Source: Sthenelais limicola
Taxonomy: Eukaryota > Annelida > Polychaeta > Phyllodocida > Sigalionidae
Direction of reading: 5' to 3'
NCBI GenBank assembly: GCA_942159475.1
Contig: OW804095.1
Location: 149,720,808-149,784,807 of the forward strand
Length of the DNA stretch: 64,000 bases
Below, in pieces: positions 22,901 to 33,339 of the stretch (its first letter is position 1; each line of letters starts with the position of its first letter). Under the pieces are notes generated by a model. The model made no database searches and was not told where the DNA came from. It saw nothing but the letters and a program-made list of their open reading frames with translations. A program made the position numbers and the translations under genes.

Positions 22901-25900
22901 TCAGACTTTGTATAATCACATATCCAATAGCCTACAATCGCCTTTTTCTTTCTTTCAACAGATCTATAAGCTACCGGGACAAATTAAAAAAGTAGACCGT
23001 TTAGCACCCTAGCCTAGCCTACAACTCTAGTTTACAATTTTCATCTATTTTGTTGGAACACTATGTATATGGATATCTGAATAGACTACCATTGAAACTG
23101 TGAAGACAATCAGATTCTCTAAGTAAAACACCAACTGTGTCACAGTAATCCTTATTTTATTAATGACGAAAATTATTAAAATGTGAATATTCCCTTTCTC
23201 TCTGAATGCAAACGTAGTGTCGCATATAGCGCGATTTTATTTGAAAACCTTTATTTAACGGCCAATAGTATATGTTGTGTCACTTCTATTTGCAGTGATA
23301 TTCATTAATATATTTTACAATTAGTGGCGGTGACGCTTAGGTGACGCCTAAAAACCCTGCCTCACCTGACCCCGACGTGATTTGAACACGCAACCTTCTG
23401 ATCTGGAGTCAGACGCGCTACCGTTGCGCCACGGAGTCAGCTGTCAACATCAGGTAATTATACCATATAACACCAGAGCAATAGGTGCTGATCAATATAT
23501 AGGTCAATATTTTCTATTTTAGAATTCTTTATTTTACGTGGGAAGAAATCGAAGAACAAGTAAACGAGCTCTTCCAGCTGTTACCATAAAGAAGTGCTAG
23601 TAACTACATGTTTATATACTAGCGTCAAAAGGGTAGGCCCTATATAATAGGCCTAATTATATACTGTAAACGTATTTATTTTCGCGCAGATACATTTTCG
23701 CGCACTAAGTATATTGACACCTTTTCGCGCGGATTTAAATTCGCGCAGCAAGGAAGTCTCACACTTTGTTTATGCAATAATTATACCTTTCGCGCAAGAT
23801 TTATTTTCACGCACAAAGGTGCGTGCGCTAAAGTAGCGAAAAAAATATTCACAATGGTCTTGTTCATATAAAGGTGTACATTGGGTCATAACAGTATGTC
23901 ATTTCTTTCAAATGTGAGAGGTCACCCAAAGGAGGGACTTTATGCGCTTTATTTGTCAAAAGGAATTTCATATTCAATGTTCATAAATACAGATATCCCA
24001 TCACGTCCATATATTGATCCCATCGTGTCCATGAATATCAGGAATTTAGAAGACAACGACAGGTTCGAGGGAGAAATAAATAGGCTGCTATATTGGGTGA
24101 AATTCAGAAGTGATGTGAATCCATATAGAATATAGATTGTTTTTAGAACCTCACAATGATTTTAATTATAAAAAGGTGATTACGAAGACATTTTTAAAGG
24201 TTTTATTCATATGCCTACTATACAATATGGCCTTGTGCGGTTTGACTCGGTATTCAGGCAATAAGAATAGAATTACACCTCAATAATTATGTACTTGGAT
24301 AAACATGTGAACATGCAATTAGTCAATAATAGTTATACTCATTGTCAATAGTTGGCATGAAGACGGAATTGAATGTACATAGGGGGGGAAATAGTTACAT
24401 CCTACAATGTGTCTGCTGACATTTTAGGCCTGCTGCGATAGGCCTACTCTAGCAATACGGACAGTAGGCCTATATGTATCTTTCTCCCTGTTTAATTCAT
24501 TTTCTTCCCAAACCTCAGGCGTGCGCCATGCTCACACGTCTATCCCCTTGTCAAGTCTCCTGTAACTATCCACTTCATTGGACACAACTATTAAGTTTTT
24601 ATTGCGCAATTGGATTTTTTTTTGGTAAATTTAATTGGGTCAAATTACAAATTCATGCTATTCTCGTAGAGCCCATAATGAAGTAAGATATAGAAAGGTA
24701 CTGCATCAATAGGCCTATGCTGATGAAGAAGGAAACTATAGTAGGCCCTACATGTACTTGATTCAGTATAGCACAGTCATCTCTATTGCATATGATATGC
24801 GTGTATCAGGACGCCGACAACCAATTAATCTTTAATTTGTAATACAAGAAACGTTCTTATCAAACTGAACTGCATTTAATTTAATCGAAGGTCAATTGAA
24901 ACAGCTTTACATAGGAAGTTGCTGGCATGTTCCTGATGCACAACTCAAAATTGTAGTGTGCATGACCCCGACGTGATTTGAACACGCAACCTTCTGATCT
25001 GGAGTCAGACGCGCTACCGTTGCGCCACGGAGTCAGCTGGTTCATCTGCAGTAAGAGTTTGATTGTGTCTAATTATAGAACGGTAGTAGGATCAGGGACA
25101 AATGTGGATATTCTCTTAGTCTGTAAACTGTTTGAGTAAACAATAGCGCATATAACATAACTTGTACACTTTCGAATCCAACCTGTTGAGCGTCAGTTAA
25201 TGCTATAAACTAAGAGCTTGTTGCTTCTGACTCCATCATCGATCTTCCCATGTTATAACCTCCATCTTATCTTATTCCTAGCTCCCACCACCACATGTGC
25301 CTCTACTCAGTGTAAGTGGCCAGGTATGAGGTGATGAGCAGGCTATATTATATATGTAATATATCATCCTGGCCTCTCGTATGAAGACCAGTTGTAGAGC
25401 TCTATATTGTGTTGATATCGGTGTAATTTATTGCCTATTTCTAAACAAACAATTTTTATTGAACCCACGTTCCTATAGTTGTATATCATCACATCTTCTA
25501 CCCATTTTACATACAACTATTACAATATAATATGTATAAGTGCAGGAGACGAGGGAAGGAGAGGGCGGCTGGAAGTTGTGTAGGGAGATTTAGCAACCAC
25601 AACGCTAACGCTAACGCTATATAACGTAAACGCTAGTTTCTCACGATAGGGTGGGCCGTACGTAATGGCAGAATTCAGTCAGTTTTAGTGGTGGAGAGGT
25701 GTTTTCAGAGAGCAAAAAAACATACAACTTCATGAAGGAGAGTAGTGTGTTACACCCGAATCCTTCGGAAAACACCTCCCGCTCATTTGTACATAAAAAT
25801 GAAATCACAATTCACCATCATTTTAGCGTGAAATAGACATACGTTGGGAACGTATTTACACACCTCTTAGCGTAATTGACGTCCGTATCTCAGGTAGCAT

Positions 25901-28900
25901 GCTAAGAATAGCACACCTAGTGCTGACGTAGTGCTCATAAAACATACGTTAACGTTAGTGTTAGCGTTAGCGTTGTGGTTGCTAAATCAGCCTATTACAG
26001 TGCTATCCACATGTCCACTTTCTAGCTTTGTCCCCCTGCTGTGCGTGGACGGAGGCCTTTAACCACAACCTCCTCCTGCCCTCCTCCTCCTGGTGAGGCT
26101 TGCAACTCAAGTCAGGGGCATATATGAGCGAGGGTAGGAGCAAGGGAGTGGGCAGCCAGTTTTCCCCTGCTAACTAACCTGGTTTTCTCTGGCACTGACC
26201 TCTCAGTTCAGTTCATGGGATACCTTATATAGTGTATGTAGACATACAAGTGTGCGTCAAGGTGGTTGAGTGACTCAGGATTATCATAGAAATTAAGCCC
26301 TACAGCACTCTCCATATCTTTGTTTCTCCTACAAGTTACACTAGGCGAAAACCCTGTGCATATGTTAGGTCCTTACAGCCTCCAAAATGCAGGATGTCTC
26401 TCAGTTTCGTTCCTCCCTCAAGACATAGGGGACTTGCATGTACCACTTCACAAGTCTGGGGAAGATGGATGTTTGTGCTTTGGAAACATGTAAAATGCAT
26501 GGATATTGACATTAGAGCACTGACAAATATCCGATGCTGAACATGACGTTTTTTAAATATAGATTTTACCCAGTACCATAAGTCCCATAATTCCATGTAA
26601 ATCTAGATTCAAGTCAGCGGACATGCAAGTCCCCTATTGCCTCAGCTGCACTCCATTGACGTGGTCAGACACACACAGCGGGTGTTCTGCCCGCAGAAAA
26701 CGGCCAGGATGGGGCAGGGGAGACATGCACGGACAGGTCATTCCCACTATCCTGGGGGGATGCCACCCAAATAATCTAATATTTTTCAATTTCTAAAACG
26801 GGCTATATAAGAGAAAACTACTATAAACACACTAGATAAATCCAGGGGCCCCTCAATCTGTTGCATTGTATGCAATAGATAGAAGCTCTATCTGTATCTC
26901 TCTGTAGATACATAACTCACCCCTAGTTATAGGGACTGGGCAATCCACACTTGCCTGCTCACTCCATGCGCGGTCTAGTAGAATCTGCCCTGCTTTGGGA
27001 GGTTGGGATGGGAGGTGACTCAAGGAAAGCTATAAGGTCCAGTCAACCTCTCTGCAAACCCATCTAAATTATGGGTCATTTGAACTTGAAGTAGTTTATT
27101 TTCACCTGATGGATACTTCAGATATTCCTTTGGGGTATATGAGAACAACAATTACATGTTCAATCCTCATATGAGCAATTCCAATAAAAATGCCTCATTT
27201 GATCATCCAGCACTGAAAATTCATATTTTTTTATAAATTGCCTCCGTTGATTTTATTTTTCATACATAAACTAGATATATCGCTGCTAATACAGACGAAA
27301 TTGGGACAGTTGATAATGGATATTGTGGTCAGGGCAGCTTGGGAGACACAGCAAAATTAATAGAAAAGTCAGAGCTAGAGAATTGATGTTGGCTGGCATA
27401 ACAGTGCCTGGATGTGACCAGAAGTTTGACTGCGTTTTTGTCCAAATTTCCATTTTATTTCTATACAATTAATGTCTCACAATTGAGGGATCTCTTTATT
27501 TCTAATAATTATGGTGGAACAGCGACACTACAACAAATGCTCACTGAAATTTAACAACATCTGTATTTATTCATATTTATATTTTTACCAAGTCCAGACG
27601 GGCCTAAATAATTATTAAGAAGGGCAAAATTATAAGAAAATATTTAAAAAAAATAATATAGGAGATATGTTTCATGTCATAATGCAACAAAAATATTCCC
27701 ACACCAGTTCAAGTAATTTTATGTAAATACACAATGTTTCAAGAACCACATTCGAACACTATTATTTAAAACACTGTGCTGACTTCATAACCCATTCAAT
27801 GGGAGCCTCACTGGCCAGCTCTGGAGGCCGAGCGCCGGGACCGCGAGGCCCGACCAAGATTAATTGGATGCAGCTGCTACCTAAGTTTCAGGTAGTAGAA
27901 TCTTCCTTCTGGACCGTACTGATTAGGCACTATAGCGGTTGGGGTGGAAGCGGTGTTATCATAAGTAGTATAGAGAAATGGGGGAAAGTGTCGGGTAGTG
28001 AGGGGCGTCTGCCTTGCCATACATAGGCCTACGTCTCAGTTTAAGTTGTGGGTCGTTATTTCGTTATTAAATTCGTGGGTCAAACGGGGGGTCAAAGTTG
28101 GTTGGTGTGATGTGGAGTTTGCGCTATGGACTGGGCTTGCGGAATTAGCACTTGTATCTATATATTATAGGCCTGCTCATGACTAGCTCATGACTAGCTC
28201 CAACTCACTGGTTCTCTTTCCTCTCCCGCTCTCTAACTGAAGCCCTGAATCTCTCGGATTCTTCTATATAAGCATATCCAGCTTGAATTGATAATAGTCC
28301 GGCCCATTCTCCATTGCTATAACTCAAAAGAGAGTAATTTGCGGGAAGTTAAAGTGCTGCAATTGGTTATAACATAATTATTATAAGGTTATCATTAGCA
28401 GACGCAGGTTGGATGGATTCAGGGTGAAATAACTAAGATGGGGCCTAGTGGTGATTTACATAATGATTTATGTTATTGATGTATTATTACTGTATTAGTG
28501 TACCGTAAACACCCCCTCCCCTCCCCCTGCCCCCCCCCCCCACACACACACACATCTGAGGCTAGATTTTATGTCAACTGTGTGCATGTCTAGTGATCAT
28601 TATTTCATGGCGTCAAGATGGAGCAACTTTTCGATTTGAATACATAAATTGACGTCGTCCGCACGTGCAGCTTTTTCAAGGACATTAGGTCAAAGAACAA
28701 ACATATGTCACATGCTGTTTGACCGTCTACTAGCCATTTGCCTTGCGTCCTGTTGTGGTCAAGAAAACATGTAACTTGACCCCGACGTGATTTGAACACG
28801 CAACCTTCTGATCTGGAGTCAGACGCGCTACCGTTGCGCCACGGAGTCAGTTGCAACAAGCAGGCAATTCCCATTAATTTGAACAGTGAAAGGTGAATAA

Positions 28901-30462
28901 ATTCGCACTAAAGTGTGTACTATCACCCTTTTCTATAATTGTATTCACTTTCTTGTTCCCTTCTTTACCAAAATAGAATTTATTGTCAGTCTACCACCGT
29001 CTCGAAGTAGATGTTATTTTCTACTGACGGGAAAAGGTTGAAGCGTGTGTATTTTAAGCAAGCTGTTGGTAGCATGGGTCTCTAGAAGATATCAGTATCG
29101 AAAGATTGGCAAAACACTATCAATATGACCGGGTTGTGGCAAACTATAAAGTGCGTGCGAAGTAAGAGGAAACGGGAGACCTTTTCCTCTGGGAGTCCTA
29201 GCTGGTCATGGAATTAAAGATGAAACAATTGTAACGTTATACCACCTCGCGCCATAGTGTATACTACAATGATGACACATGATATCTCACAATTCAGTTT
29301 AATGACGAGTATAATGAAATAAGTATTGATCCATATAGATTAGGGATTCCTTTATGTCCCACAAAGAACAATTGGAATCTGTGAGACTGAGGTTGTAGTA
29401 GGCCTATGATACACGGCCCAATCGTCGACTGAGGAATGGTAACCTGAAGTTTATGTTTCAAATAAAATTGCAAATACGCTGCTTTCTGCTTGAAATATAT
29501 ATATTCCATATAGGCCTATATATCAAACATTTTAGAAATAAAATACAATGTAATTAATCCACCCGTTACAAATAAATAGAAACATGTGATGAATGACTTC
29601 AAAGGTAACCTCCTTTAAGGTCGATTGTTGCAATATATAAAATCCCAAGCATTTGTTTTCAAAATAGGCCTACCTCTTTCAAATATGAAATATAGCCTAT
29701 ATATATGCCTTATATAGGACTAGATCTATGCACTATATATTATTGTATATAAGATATATATGAAATATATAGTCTTCATATATCCAGAAAGATTATGAGC
29801 CTTAAATTTATCTTTAAGAGTAGCAAATAGAATAATAGGATCATATACATCAAAAGTTTACAACTTACTAGGGGCATGACTATGATCTGACAGAAGAGAG
29901 AAGAGAGCAGTGCGCATGGGCGACACACCACTTCCCGTACAGCAGCTCCACGCATGCGCAGAGCAAGCATGAGTAACGTCATCATCTGGGACAGGACGAG
30001 TACGTACATGAAGGCATCCCGCAACATGTTCACTTTCTCAACCACAATCACTTCAAAATCGCGACTAATGGGCGCAATTATTGTTTTATTGAAATGATGC
30101 AAATATAAATCCACATAAGTCCTCCCTGGTTTCACCCCCAGCAACTTTACTTTCAGCTCTGATCCCTGATGAGTTCCATTGGTGGCATTCAAATGCAGTT
30201 CCTTCGTGAGGACTTTTACAATACCTTTGTCTTGGGGTTTGGCACTGACAAAGAATTCCTCTGCATGGTGAGCACTTTGGACCTTGATGTACGATCGGTC
30301 GCCAACAAGGACTATGTCCATTTTCTGAGGCTGCAATCTGAACTTGAGAGTCGGCTGGTTGTGTTCGTATTGGCCATCCTCGGGTTGGACATTGTGAATG
30401 GCTGTGAGGATATGCAGTAAAATAAAGGTTAAAGTTGTTCCGTTCATGATTGGTTGCATCAT
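10965..30462 (-). CDS. SLC10-family carrier (SLC10A3/A5-like), complete, seven coding exons
   Basis: Coding exons, 5' to 3' on the minus strand: 30462-29869, 18018-17847, 14532-14394, 13648-13384, 13073-12894, 12573-12272, 11814-10965. All junctions are GT-AG, all phases agree, total 2502 nt, 833 aa. The first ATG is 30462 with A at -3; the frame upstream lacks an ATG. Residues ~1-25 look like a signal peptide; an ectodomain with several N-glycosylation sequons follows; the SLC10 membrane core runs from ~residue 155 to 450. Family hallmarks are CQIIVMPL (191-198), GLSVALGLP (202-210), GCCPTG (221-226) and GVMPFWLFAY. The family is the bile acid:sodium symporters; the ectodomain resembles SLC10A3/A5-type members. 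Odd points: the sodium-site motifs are altered, and residues 451-833 form a Ser/Thr/Pro-rich cytosolic tail with a PPPPNISLPPTPP segment. Substrate unknown. The family call is firm; the subfamily is inferred. Confidence 0.9.
12574..12893 (-). other. SLC10-like intron 5
   Basis: The intron of about 320 bp runs between the CAG|GTGAGC donor and the CCCAG acceptor. AT-rich, with no other feature seen. Confidence 0.8.
13649..14393 (-). other. SLC10-like intron 3
   Basis: AT-rich intron with a GTAAGT donor next to 14394 and a CTACAG acceptor next to 13648. An imperfect AATAATGTAG-containing direct repeat lies near 13797-13865. Nothing gene-like is seen. Confidence 0.75.
14660..14850 (-). repeat. 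LINE-tail-like dispersed repeat with (CATA)n end, copy 1
   Basis: On the minus strand the sequence reads through AGCTATGATTCTGATAGA, a CCATTTTCAG segment and GGAAATAAAC into a CATA microsatellite. Related blocks sit at about 53700-53830 and 55140-55260. The shared body plus a simple-repeat 3' tail is typical of a LINE or SINE 3' end. No protein-coding part remains. Confidence 0.5.
16735..17240. repeat. Minisatellite, 60-bp unit, about eight copies
   Basis: Eight copies of a unit containing ACTGCACAATCAGCTTGCAG and TTTCATGCAGTAGGAATCAA. From the third copy on the unit is exactly 60 bp; between the first and second copies an extra ~30 bp (GCTATAT..GGTTCCTGACAA) is present, and the same block precedes copy one. 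Because 60 is a multiple of three and the unit has no stop in one frame, a 169-residue plus-strand frame with a 20-residue period (containing CTAQSACSSALFHAVG) results. It lies antisense within SLC10 intron 2 and has no splice context of its own, so I call a repeat, not a gene. Confidence 0.88.
17784..17830. repeat. AAAT-type microsatellite
   Basis: About eleven AATA/AATG/AGTA-type tetramers lie just 3' of the exon 2 donor in SLC10 intron 2 on the transcribed strand. Confidence 0.8.
18029..18162. repeat. Nested palindromic element abutting the SLC10 exon 2 acceptor
   Basis: Inverted arms at several levels: ACCGAATAGCCC (18031-18042) against GGGCTATTCAGT; GTCAAATCAATCGAGACG against its diverged complement at 18121-18138; GGGTCAAAGCGCA (18072-18084) perfectly against 18106-18118; an inner CACCCCAAAGGGGTG hairpin at 18088-18102. 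The element starts about ten bases upstream of the AG at 18019-18020 on the minus strand, so branch point and polypyrimidine sequence must lie inside or be very short. It resembles a foldback MITE. Confidence 0.8.
18845..21500 (-). repeat. ~68-bp minisatellite made of the SLC10 intron 1/exon 2 boundary
   Basis: About 33 head-to-tail units, interrupted once by a 386-bp insertion at 19856-20241. On the minus strand each unit reads TTACACAG, GTTTCTATAGGACTATC, TGTAGCGCTGGGTCTACC, CATTCATAC, then TGTGCTATATACTATG. The first parts are the same sequence as the true exon 2 start (acceptor at 18019-18020, exon from 18018); identity with the exon stops after CATTCATACAGTG. In one frame a unit encodes VSIGLSVALGLPIHTV, the SLC10 core peptide. 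Some units have 70 bp through an extra TA. The unit length is not a multiple of three, so the frame shifts between units. Confidence 0.95.
19856..20241. mobile_element. Inverted-repeat insertion inside the minisatellite
   Basis: A 386-bp block splits one repeat unit between AGATA and GTCCTATAG. It contains a perfect 28-29-bp inverted repeat (19873-19901 against 19914-19942, 12-base loop) and a second inverted pair, TTTATTTCACCCCT near 19958 against its complement at 20228-20241. This suggests either one composite MITE or two nested ones. No coding sequence is seen. Confidence 0.75.
21541..21752. repeat. CT-rich microsatellite
   Basis: About 210 bp of CTCTC/CCCT-rich pyrimidines directly after the minisatellite, ending in a T-run. 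It creates a spurious Ser/Pro/Leu frame on the plus strand. Confidence 0.9.
21880..21965. repeat. ACAAAT/ACCAAT simple repeat
   Basis: Imperfect hexamer array of ACAAAT and ACCAAT type. It may be the simple-repeat 3' tail of the adjacent minus-strand LINE remnant. Confidence 0.7.
22207..22575 (-). pseudogene. Degenerate LINE (non-LTR retrotransposon) C-terminal fragment
   Basis: On the minus strand one frame gives KRRENVCIPMINHKIDSLEK and, after a frameshift near 22290, another gives WNSLPNDVKELTMKASLKNR ending at a stop close to 22207. The second motif is the characteristic tail of LINE reverse-transcriptase polyproteins. The region between is Lys/Pro/Thr-rich. The copy is truncated at the 5' side and frameshifted, so it is dead. 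It is embedded in SLC10 intron 1 in the same orientation as the gene. The LINE clade is not determined. Confidence 0.7.
22680..23340. other. AT-rich intronic DNA
   Basis: Part of SLC10 intron 1. No gene, repeat or structure that I can support. Confidence 0.5.
23367..23438 (-). tRNA. tRNA-Trp (CCA), copy 1
   Basis: 72-nt cloverleaf on the minus strand: 5' GACTCCG pairs with CGGGGTC, discriminator A; D arm TGGCGCAACGGTAGCGC; anticodon loop CTCCAGA with anticodon CCA; T arm with GTTCAAATC. It matches the conserved metazoan tRNA-Trp. No intron. An AAAAA run just outside (T-run on the transcribed strand, about 23350-23354) is a pol III terminator. It lies in SLC10 intron 1. Confidence 0.97.
23655..23855. 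mobile_element. MITE-like element with TTCGCG motifs, copy 1
   Basis: Begins ACTGTAAACGTATTTATTTT, carries several TTCGCGC and GCGCGAAAT-type words (GGATTTAAATTCGCGCAGCA, AAGGAAGTCTCACACTTTG) and ends with a diverged inverted version (GCGAAAAAAATATTCACAATGG). A second copy lies in opposite orientation at about 47978-48172. Short, non-coding and flanked by inverted ends, so a non-autonomous DNA element is likely. Confidence 0.7.
24963..25034 (-). tRNA. tRNA-Trp (CCA), copy 2
   Basis: The 72-nt mature region is identical to the copy at 23367-23438, with the same anticodon CCA. Flanks are unrelated. A four-A run at about 24948 gives a TTTT terminator on the transcribed strand. Confidence 0.97.
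25586..25994. mobile_element. MITE-like element with AACGCTAACGCTAAC inverted ends
   Basis: The left end reads ATTTAGCAACCACAACGC then CTAACG repeats and AACGTAAACG; the right end is its inverse complement (AACGTTAGTGTTAGCG, GTTGTGGTTGCTAAAT). Terminal inverted repeats are roughly 40 bp with a few changes; total ~405 bp. No coding potential. Confidence 0.75.
26425..26637. mobile_element. 213-bp element with perfect 17-bp inverted ends, copy 1
   Basis: ATAGGGGACTTGCATGT at 26425-26441 is exactly inverted at 26621-26637. The inner part AATCTAGATTTACATGGAAT and CATGTTCAGCAT (minus strand) recurs at 62791-63072. Non-coding; a small non-autonomous DNA transposon is the best reading. Confidence 0.75.
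26640..28500. other. Intronic DNA without recognised features
   Basis: Part of SLC10 intron 1. Short frames on both strands lack splice or protein-family support. A GC-richer patch at 27800-27860 has no identifiable gene. Confidence 0.45.
28777..28848 (-). tRNA. tRNA-Trp (CCA), copy 3
   Basis: Third 72-nt copy, identical to the other two in the mature region, same strand. Flanking DNA differs. An AAAA run at about 28763 supplies the terminator. The apparent protein frame over it (WRNGSASDSRSEG) is the familiar translation of a tRNA gene and is not real. Confidence 0.97.
29869..30462 (-). other. SLC10-like coding exon 1: signal peptide and ectodomain
   Basis: Residues 1-198. The hydrophobic segment TLTFILLHILTA follows the initiator and is likely a signal peptide. 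A beta-rich, glycosylated ectodomain follows (sequons in NATNGT and FNKT), then a membrane helix VLVLSQMMTLLMLAL and the conserved CQIIVMPL at the donor CTA|GTAAGT. In the family the Gln of this motif is part of the second sodium site, and it is kept here. Confidence 0.88.
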
Positions 30463-30499
30463 TTTGGCACTGTCTCTCCCCAGAAATATTCGATACAAT

Positions 30500-32290
30500 G
30501 GTAATACAACCTGTAGGCCTAGTGCACTAAATGTCTTCCTTCAGCGACAGAAAGGCATCGTCCATTCATGAATGCAGATGTATATTCCATTTTAAAATAA
30601 ACTTGACAAAAGGACAAGGTTATTTCGAGCAGAACTAATTTCCTATAAGATAAATCCGGAGGTATTGTCAATCGGATATAAATATGAAGAGCTGTATTAG
30701 GAAATCCATAGTGAATGGTCTGTCATTTATTGATAATTAATTGACAACAATGGCGATTTTGGAAAGAATTGTCCTCGTAAGAAAGTCCTTTCTTGTAAAG
30801 ATGGTAGCCGTGTATATGTCTGCTATAACAATATAATATTAACTCATCAAAACTTACCAACGAAACAAAAATCAGAGCGATGGGTGTGAATTAATTCCAC
30901 AAGAACTTTGACAAGATATTGAACTGAAGTCTTCTTCACAATTTTGATTCTCCGTTCCGATAAATATAATCCCTGTATTCACATCCATGACATGTATTCA
31001 GGCGGTGGTTCTGTCAATGCAGTGCCCTGTATGTAGCTGTATGTGCTTCCTCAGTGATCCTATGTCCTGTATAAGTGCCTAAATTGTCCATCATTGTCAC
31101 AAGATATCTTCCCACAGTGGAAGTGTAACTTAATCAAATATGTTACGTCACAATCATGGTGCCACGAAGCGTCTTTACAACTTGGCATCTTCGACAATTC
31201 CTGTCCCTTCTCCAGCTCCCTGTCTCCTCCTTCTCTGGCCTCGAACTCATCCTACTTCATCTTCAATGTGTCTATAGGTCTTCTCCTTACATACGTTCCT
31301 AAAAGTTTGCGGTATTTTTTTGTGTTCCTTTGACTTGTTAATCTCAAATTATGACATTAAATGGTTTGGCAACGTGTTGACACTTACATCCTCTTGGTGT
31401 AAAGTCATAATTAAAAGAGTGTGAATCTGTGATTAAAAATGGGCGGAGGTTCATTCAGATTTTTTTGTAAAAAAGGACATTTTAGTCACAATGTAAGGAT
31501 TAGATCCGTTTATAAGTGCTTTTCCCATCCGGGCCTCGGTGTGTGAACTTCCAGGTGTTGGCCGGTGGCCGCGAGGGGTCGCTCTCAGCTGTTGCCGCTA
31601 CTTACGCGCCACCTGGTTGAGGGAAATGAAAAAGGCCGCCGCCTATAGAGAGGAGGGACTGTTGATGGTAGCGGGGGGGGGGGGGGGGGGGGGGAGGGGG
31701 GGGAGGGGGGTACCTGCCATTTATGAGGGGGAACTCCTGGGAGAAATACTGGTGTGTTTGTCATATGATGATGCATACACACATACATAGTTTTTTTCGC
31801 CTAAATATTCTGTGTTATTAATATATTTTTTAACAAATTTCCTTATATAGATCAAATATATTGCACGCTCACTTACATGAAGTTTTTTTTATTTAGTATC
31901 CTAAGCTTTAGGACTTTGATAAGATACCTGCATTGTGTTCTAATGAGTCCTGCTCCCTTTAAACTGTAATAAATATTGTATTTCACATGTTGATTGTTAT
32001 AGATGATAATTAATTTACATGTGTCCGGTAGCTAAAGCGAGCTGTAATGTTCAATGTTATTTTGGAGGAATTAAAATAAATATCAATAATAATACATACC
32101 TGGTCAGAAACTAAAGTCTGCAAGAATAGTTCCTATACCATCGGAAATATGGATAGATCATTTAGCGAATAACAAAATACTTCAGCATTTTCATTTCTTC
32201 AAAAAATCTTAAGAATTACAATATCTCTAGTGCTATCTATCATAATGTAACATATTGCTCGGTTAAACAAACGTCATATCAATGTAACTC
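30500..32290. other. Upstream region of the SLC10-like gene
   Basis: Promoter and any 5' UTR exon should lie here but cannot be pinned down. A GC-richer patch at 31530-31720 includes a 40-base nearly pure G tract at about 31672-31711. No coding exon is supported. Confidence 0.4.
31671..31711. repeat. Poly(G) tract
   Basis: A run of G broken only by single A residues, about 40 bp. It has strong G-quadruplex potential. Its length in the assembly may be unreliable. Confidence 0.9.
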
Positions 32291-32292
32291 TA

Positions 32293-32707
32293 TATGTGAG
32301 GTGTTTTAGGAAAATGAGTCATAAGTCGCAAAAAATAGATTTTGAGATTCCATTATATTTGAAAAGATGAGATCAAGCCGATTCCAATGATAGTAAACAG
32401 TCTAATAATCTAATAAGTATTTCTAGATTTTAAGTTTGATATTTTCGTTTTTGAAAAAAAAAGTTTCCAATATTTCTGGGGGTCAATAAACAGTAAAATA
32501 GCTAAATGTAGTCCATATGAGGACCTTTAAAACGAATGGACATATTACATAGATTGTCCTGAAATTTAATACATCGATTGATGTAACCATGAGTTATCAA
32601 CCCTTAAAAAATTAGATGATTCCAATGAAGTGTTCTTGTGAAAAAAACACTTTAAAAAATATCAATTTTGCAACTTATGACTCATTTTCCTGAAACACAT
32701 CACATAT
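32293..32707. mobile_element. ~415-bp MITE with ~37-bp inverted ends, copy 1
   Basis: The left end ATATGTGAGGTGTTTTAGG, AAAATGAGTCATAAG is inverted at the right end (CTTATGACTCATTTTCC, TGAAACACATCACATAT). The interior is AT-rich and non-coding. Further copies are at 35246-35640 and, truncated, from 37220. The family is non-autonomous; superfamily not determined. Confidence 0.85.
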
Positions 32708-33129
32708 GGAATGTAATCTCAATGTTGGGTTTGGGCCTTTGTATTAGAAGTCGTCCCCAGGCTTATTAATTGGACAATTTACACAAATGCTCCTGGCATT
32801 GATTGGTTGAAACCTGGCCGAGCTCGTGGTTAGTCTGGCCGCAATTATGAGTGAGAGTGAGACGTAATGAAAACGTGTGACAAACACGCTAAGTGCAGGG
32901 GACGTATACGTCACCTCATGAGGCAGCTTGTGGCGGCCATATAGGTTAAAGACAACCATAGATACACGTAGAGTGAATATATAGTTATTGGAAGCGATCA
33001 TAAGCACATGGGGGGGGGATTACTAGTCTAACATTTTAAAGGATCTTATACCTGTTGTTTCATCGTTTAGGGTTCTAATTTTGTAATTTTGTAAAAAAAA
33101 AAAAAACAAAAAAAAAAACGTTTTAGCAG

Positions 33130-33330
33130 GGCTACTGGTGTTCTTCCACCAGTACCGCTCGGGGAAGGAAGTGAGTATTCTCAGCTAATTTCCATAAAAA
33201 ATGAAATTGTCTATTTGGTGGTCTATTCATTCCAGGCCCATCCAAATGTAACATGACTTTGTTCAGCGTGACTCTCTATCATCTTTTTAAACTTTGGGAA
33301 TCCTTTGGGAATCCTTTTGGGAATCGAACA
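33130..33330. repeat. Dispersed repeat, copy 1 (inverted partner at 38745-38965)
   Basis: Words CTCAGCTAATTTCC, GGTCTATTCATTCCAG, CCCATCCAAA, TTAAACTTTGGGAATCC and CCTTTGGGAAT follow in the same order as on the minus strand of 38745-38965; the partner has extra sequence in the middle. Identity unknown. Confidence 0.6.
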
Positions 33331-33339
33331 TGTAAAGTT

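Noticed and set aside
28605..28874. 89-residue minus-strand frame
   Set aside because: WRNGSASDSRSEG is the translation of the tRNA-Trp gene at 28777-28848.
29776..30498. SLC10 exon 1 starting at 30498 and reading to 29776
   Set aside because: The codon at 30498 is TTG, not ATG, and the frame past 29869 is intron after a CTA|GTAAGT donor. The start is set at the first ATG, 30462.
31585..31790. Frames with Gly or Pro runs on both strands
   Set aside because: Produced by the poly(G) tract.
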